Assembly: GCA_002435955.1 (NCBI GenBank)
Contig: DIWZ01000032.1
Location: 1-64,000 of the forward strand
DNA length: 64,000 bases
DNA from: Pelobacter sp. UBA6093
Lineage (GTDB): Bacteria > Desulfobacterota > Desulfuromonadia > Desulfuromonadales > Syntrophotaleaceae
Reading direction: 5' to 3'
Each line of letters starts with the position of its first letter. Position 1 is the stretch's first letter. The notes beneath the pieces were generated by a model that worked only from the letters and a program-made list of their open reading frames with translations, was not told the DNA's origin and did no database searches. Below are positions 61,089 to 64,000 of the stretch, one piece after another. Made by a program: the position numbers and the translations under genes.

Positions 61089-61143
61089 CTTAAGCCAGAA
61101 AATATGGTTCATTATCACCGGTTCGAGCCAGAAAGGTATCGCC

Positions 61144-61503
61144 ATGAAAATCGCTTTTGCCACTTCGGACAATGAAACCATCGACCAGCATTTTGGCTGG
61201 GCCACAAAATTTGCCATCTGGGAAATAGCGTCCGACCATGCGAATTTTTCCGGCCTGGCCGAGATCGAAACGACCACTGACAAAGAAGACGATAAAATCG
61301 AGGCCCGCCTCAAGGCAATCAGTGACTGTACCATCGTTTATATCACACAGATCGGCGGTCCGGCGGCCGCCCGCCTGGTAGCCAACCGGATCCACCCGAT
61401 CAAAAGCAAGGATGATGAAAAGATCCAGGATGCGATCGGCAAGCTGCAGGAAACCTTGAAGAATAATCCGCCACCGTGGCTACGGCGGGTGATGAACAAG
61501 TAA
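61144..61503 (+). CDS. nifX: Nitrogenase cofactor-carrier protein NifX
   Basis: 119 residues of the NifX/NifB-C-terminal fold: MKIAFATSDNETIDQHFGWATKFAIWEI, IYITQIGGPAAARLVANRIHPIK, and the PPPWLRRVM end that is typical of NifX. NifX binds NifB-co or FeMo-co precursors during cofactor assembly. Follows nifK after a 172-base gap that holds a hairpin. Confidence 0.93.
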   Translation: MKIAFATSDNETIDQHFGWATKFAIWEIASDHANFSGLAEIETTTDKEDDKIEARLKAISDCTIVYITQIGGPAAARLVANRIHPIKSKDDEKIQDAIGKLQETLKNNPPPWLRRVMNK

Positions 61504-61610
61504 CGTGATAATTACAGGAGATTGTCGACAGGCTCCCGACCCTCGCAGAGTTTTGACAAACGATAGAGCTATTCGTCCCACAATGCTAAGTATAAGAAGG
61601 AGTATCCATC

Positions 61611-61874
61611 ATGGCTTACTACACTGGTAAAACCAAAGACGGCAGTTCCTGGACCCCCACTTTCGTCGAAAAAATCGACGATGAAAAATGTCTCGGCTGC
61701 GGGCGCTGTTATAAGGCCTGCTCCCGCAAGGTCCTAGGATTCAAGGAAATCGACGAGGAAGATTCCGCCCGTATGTTTATGTACGTGGACAATCCCGGCG
61801 CCTGTATCGGCTGTGCAGCCTGCGGCGTGACCTGTCCCAAAAAGGCTTTCTCATTCAAGCCCCTTGCCATCTGA
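61611..61874 (+). CDS. fdxB: Nif-associated 2[4Fe-4S] ferredoxin (ferredoxin III, FdxB-type)
   Basis: 87 residues with two CxxCxxCxxxC motifs (Cys27, 30, 33, 37 and Cys65, 68, 71, 75). The first is followed by SRKVLGFKEIDEE, as in the nif-specific ferredoxin III family. It probably carries electrons for nitrogenase or cofactor assembly. AGAAGGAGT precedes the ATG. It is bracketed by two NifX-family genes. Confidence 0.93.
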   Translation: MAYYTGKTKDGSSWTPTFVEKIDDEKCLGCGRCYKACSRKVLGFKEIDEEDSARMFMYVDNPGACIGCAACGVTCPKKAFSFKPLAI

Positions 61875-61948
61875 TCGGAGGGCCGCCGGTGCAGCGTCAA
61901 CGCCCGGCGGCTCCAGCTCCACCAAGCCTAACCAAGGAGAACCAAGTC

Positions 61949-62293
61949 ATGCGCCTCGCCGTCGCCTCTATGGATGGATACACCGTCGACCTGCATTTCG
62001 GACAGGCCACTGCTTTTTACATTTACGAGGTCGGAGACGACGCCATCCGTCAGGAAGATTTTGTCGAAGTTGAAAAATACTGCAACGCCGACCCCACGCA
62101 CAAATTCCACGAATCGCGTTTTCAAGCCATCGCCAAAGCCTTGAGCGGCTGCGTCGCCGTGGTCAGTGTACGTATCGGCGATCTGCCCCGGCAGGCGTTG
62201 GCCGATGCCGGTATCGCCCATGTCGAAATCAGTGGTCCGGTCTCTACCGCTCTGCCCGAGGCGGTGAAGCGGCTCATGAATACCGCTGCATAG
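61949..62293 (+). CDS. Second NifX/NafY-family protein
   Basis: 114 residues: MRLAVASMDGYTVDLHFGQATAFYIYEV, then CVAVVSVRIGDLPRQALADAGIAHVEISGPV. Same dinitrogenase iron-molybdenum cofactor-binding fold as NifX, but clearly distinct in sequence. The family includes NafY and the NifB C-terminal domain, so it may be a cofactor chaperone. ATG 61949 has AAGGAGAACC upstream; the frame extends to 61889 but the fold starts at 61949. nifE, nifN and nifB are not in the window. Confidence 0.85.
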   Translation: MRLAVASMDGYTVDLHFGQATAFYIYEVGDDAIRQEDFVEVEKYCNADPTHKFHESRFQAIAKALSGCVAVVSVRIGDLPRQALADAGIAHVEISGPVSTALPEAVKRLMNTAA

Positions 62294-62524
62294 CCCCCCT
62301 TTTTATTTGTTCTCACGCGAAGTCCGGAAGCAGTCTGTTGGCAAAGACGCCCAAACCCAAAAAGCCAAAAACAAGCTACGGTCTGTCTCACGCGAAGCCG
62401 CGAAGCCGCAAAGGTAAATCAAGGCACACCTTTCAAAACGAGGTTAAGGATTTTGTTTAAAGGTTTTCTTCGCGCCTTCGCGTCTTCGCATGAAAACAAT
62501 AAAAAATAGAAAGAAGGGAATGCC
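62294..62524. repeat. Intergenic repeat region with CGCGAAG motifs
   Basis: Contains TCTCACGCGAAG twice, CGCGAAGCCGCGAAGCCGCAAAGG, GGCAAAGACGCC and, inverted, CTTCGCGCCTTCGCGTCTTCGC. Related motifs form the palindrome at 28085-28190. No gene seen. Confidence 0.6.
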
Positions 62525-63754
62525 ATGCCAGACACGATTCATCCAGAAATGCGTATCGCCGACCTGGTCGCGGCCCATCCCGAAACCCTGCCGGTGTTCG
62601 CCGCTTACGGCCTGGAGGAACTGGTTGGTGAAGAAGCCTTGCGCTTGCTGGCGCCGTTTCTGACCCTCGGTACGGCGCTGCGCACCCGGGAGATCCCGGT
62701 CGACAAATTTTTGCTCAGTCTCCGGCAGCACTTGCACCAAACCCATCCCCCGGAAGCCCCCGCACTGCACGAAATCGACACCAGCCAGCGTCTGAGCCTG
62801 TTGGGACTGTTGCCCTGCGGCCTCAAGGTCCCCTTCGGCAAAGCCATCGCCAGTTTTTTTCAAACCAATCAGGCCGAAGCTAACCCGCCGCTTACCTACG
62901 CGGTGGAAGGCAACGTCAACCAGGAACTTTCGTACTACACGTTTGTCGATCAGGTCGAAAGCCTGGACGAACTGCCTGATATCATCGTTTCATCCGATTT
63001 CAACGCGTTTTTCTACCGCCGCTTCCGGCAGCGTTTTATCGACCGGGGCCATTTTGTCGATGTCTCGCCGCCCCGGCTTCATTCCGCCTTTGACGGCACC
63101 GGCATCCTCGATCCCCTCGGGCAGTTCACCATGCTCACGGTCAATCCGCTGATTATCGTGGCGGATCTGGAGCGGGTCGGCAACCGGCCCCTGCCGCGCT
63201 GTTGGGCCGACTTGCTCGATGCCATGTGGCAGCACAGCATCACCCTGCGGGGAGATCGACAGTTTTTCTGCCATGCCGTGCTGCTGCCGTTTTTCAAGGA
63301 GCACGGGGCATCCGCCATGACCGCCCTGGCCCGCAATGTGCTGCGCGGGCAACATCCGGCCCAGATGGTCAAGGAAGCCGGGGCCGACCGCCCCGACGGT
63401 GCCGCCCTGTACGTCATGCCCGATTTTTTTGCGCATAAAATCGCCAGACAGGACAAGGTTCGCATCATCTGGCCGGAGGATGGCGGCCTGATCAGCCCGG
63501 TCACCATGCTGGTTAAAAAACAGCGAGCTACGCAGCTCAAAGCCGTGACGGATTTTCTCACCGGAGCGGAGCTGGCCAAGGTTTTCGCCGGCGCCTGGTT
63601 CCCGAGCCTACATCCGCAGGTGAACAACGCCATGCCGCCCAACGCCCGGCTGAAATGGCTGGGCTGGGATTATCTGCGAGACAACGATCTGGCCGACCTG
63701 AACGCCGCTATCGATGCGATTTTTCTTCCCGTTGTACGCGCGGGGCAAGCATGA
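62525..63754 (+). CDS. Soluble binding-protein-like protein with DUF1858-type N-terminus
   Basis: 409 residues and no signal peptide. Residues 1-65 resemble the small DUF1858 domain (IADLVAAHPETLPVFAAYGLEEL). The rest resembles a type 2 substrate-binding protein: LTYAVEGNVNQELSYYTFVDQVESLDELPDIIVSSDFNAFF, HSAFDGTGILDPLGQFTMLTVNPLIIVA, and a C-terminal LTGAELAKVFAGAWFPSLHP. A binding protein without export signal must act in the cytoplasm, or its ligand is handled there. Its stop overlaps the start of the GTPase gene, so they probably work together. Metal or cofactor handling for nitrogenase is inference. Confidence 0.75.
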   Translation: MPDTIHPEMRIADLVAAHPETLPVFAAYGLEELVGEEALRLLAPFLTLGTALRTREIPVDKFLLSLRQHLHQTHPPEAPALHEIDTSQRLSLLGLLPCGLKVPFGKAIASFFQTNQAEANPPLTYAVEGNVNQELSYYTFVDQVESLDELPDIIVSSDFNAFFYRRFRQRFIDRGHFVDVSPPRLHSAFDGTGILDPLGQFTMLTVNPLIIVADLERVGNRPLPRCWADLLDAMWQHSITLRGDRQFFCHAVLLPFFKEHGASAMTALARNVLRGQHPAQMVKEAGADRPDGAALYVMPDFFAHKIARQDKVRIIWPEDGGLISPVTMLVKKQRATQLKAVTDFLTGAELAKVFAGAWFPSLHPQVNNAMPPNARLKWLGWDYLRDNDLADLNAAIDAIFLPVVRAGQA

Positions 63755-64000
63755 AACTGGTTACCGTGGCCGGACCGCCCTCCAGCGGCAAAACTTCCGT
63801 TATTCTGCGGCTGGCCGAGGAACTGTTGAAGGACGGTTTGAGTCTGGGGGTGATCAAGTTCGACTGCCTGTCCAGCGAAGACGAACACCGCTACGCCAAG
63901 GCCGCTATCCCGGTAAAACTGGGACTGGCCGGCGGCCTGTGCCCCGACCATTTCTTTGTTGCCAACATCGAGGAAGGGGTGCAATGGGGAAGACGCAGCG
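63751..64000 (+). CDS. P-loop GTPase of the HypB/UreG/CobW type (truncated by window end)
   Basis: Only the first 83 codons are visible. They open with the P-loop VAGPPSSGKTSVI and continue GLSLGVIKFDCLSSEDE and LAGGLCPDHFFV, resembling the metallochaperone GTPases of the SIMIBI class. Such proteins load Ni, Co or Zn into enzymes. ATG overlaps the preceding stop (ATGA). The exact family needs the rest of the gene. Confidence 0.7.
   Translation, partial: MKLVTVAGPPSSGKTSVILRLAEELLKDGLSLGVIKFDCLSSEDEHRYAKAAIPVKLGLAGGLCPDHFFVANIEEGVQWGRRS

Overview
The window looks like chromosomal DNA of an anaerobic deltaproteobacterium of the Desulfuromonadales, most probably Pelobacter/Syntrophotalea or a close Geobacter relative. 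This rests on the combination of gene families: a selenocysteine system, c-di-GMP (GEMM) riboswitches next to GGDEF/EAL genes, a hopanoid side-chain cluster, a carboxy(nor)spermidine polyamine route, and a molybdenum nitrogenase with ANTAR antitermination and a DraT/DraG switch. The genus is inference; the protein families are read from the translations. No rRNA, phage, insertion sequence or CRISPR array was seen.

Layout. 0-6.5 kb: the tail of an upstream gene, then a minus-strand run of Smr protein, TPR membrane protein, MltD-type lytic transglycosylase, HflX and FabI. 6.8-15 kb: signalling genes. Two PAS-GGDEF-EAL proteins each lie behind a c-di-GMP-I riboswitch plus terminator; between and beside them are a CheV-like protein, a SPOR-NlpC/P60 hydrolase and a small PAS protein. 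15-26.4 kb: a DsbC-like protein, then a selenium island: selA, selB, tRNA-Sec, a LysR regulator, yedF, a cysteine desulfurase/selenocysteine lyase-type enzyme, a DUF3343-SelD fusion and a TusA-FdhD fusion. 26.4-32.2 kb: MntP, a TPM-domain lipoprotein, RlmKL, a broken GGDEF/EAL gene and two FKBP isomerases. 32.2-39.8 kb: hopanoid genes hpnG, hpnH, hpnN and hpnO with an embedded PhnD-like protein and TPR lipoprotein.

39.8-43.5 kb holds a cluster of terminal-inverted-repeat elements around two exported proteins. 43.5-48.5 kb is a minus-strand set: an ADP-ribosylglycohydrolase homologue that has lost its metal-binding motifs, a three-domain radical SAM / methyltransferase / DUF5714 protein, and a TsaA-type methyltransferase. 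Divergent to it is an ANTAR response regulator-draT-draG operon with a sigma54-like promoter. 51-56.4 kb: an XRE-cupin regulator with carboxynorspermidine dehydrogenase, carboxynorspermidine decarboxylase and arginine decarboxylase. 56.4-64 kb: nifH-nifD-nifK-nifX-fdxB-nifX/nafY-like gene, then a soluble binding-protein-like gene with a HypB/CobW-like GTPase that runs off the window.

The most coherent system is nitrogen-fixation control. The nifH leader carries a sigma54 promoter, then two hairpins with the same hexaloop AACGAC, the second overlapping the 5' arm of a strong terminator. This is the architecture of an ANTAR antitermination target. An ANTAR protein is encoded 8 kb upstream, coupled to draT by overlapping stop and start codons, and draT overlaps draG. 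So the two genes that switch NifH off and on by ADP-ribosylation share an operon with a probable nif antiterminator. The least understood parts are the degenerate glycohydrolase plus three-domain enzyme next door, and the binding-protein/GTPase pair after the nif genes.
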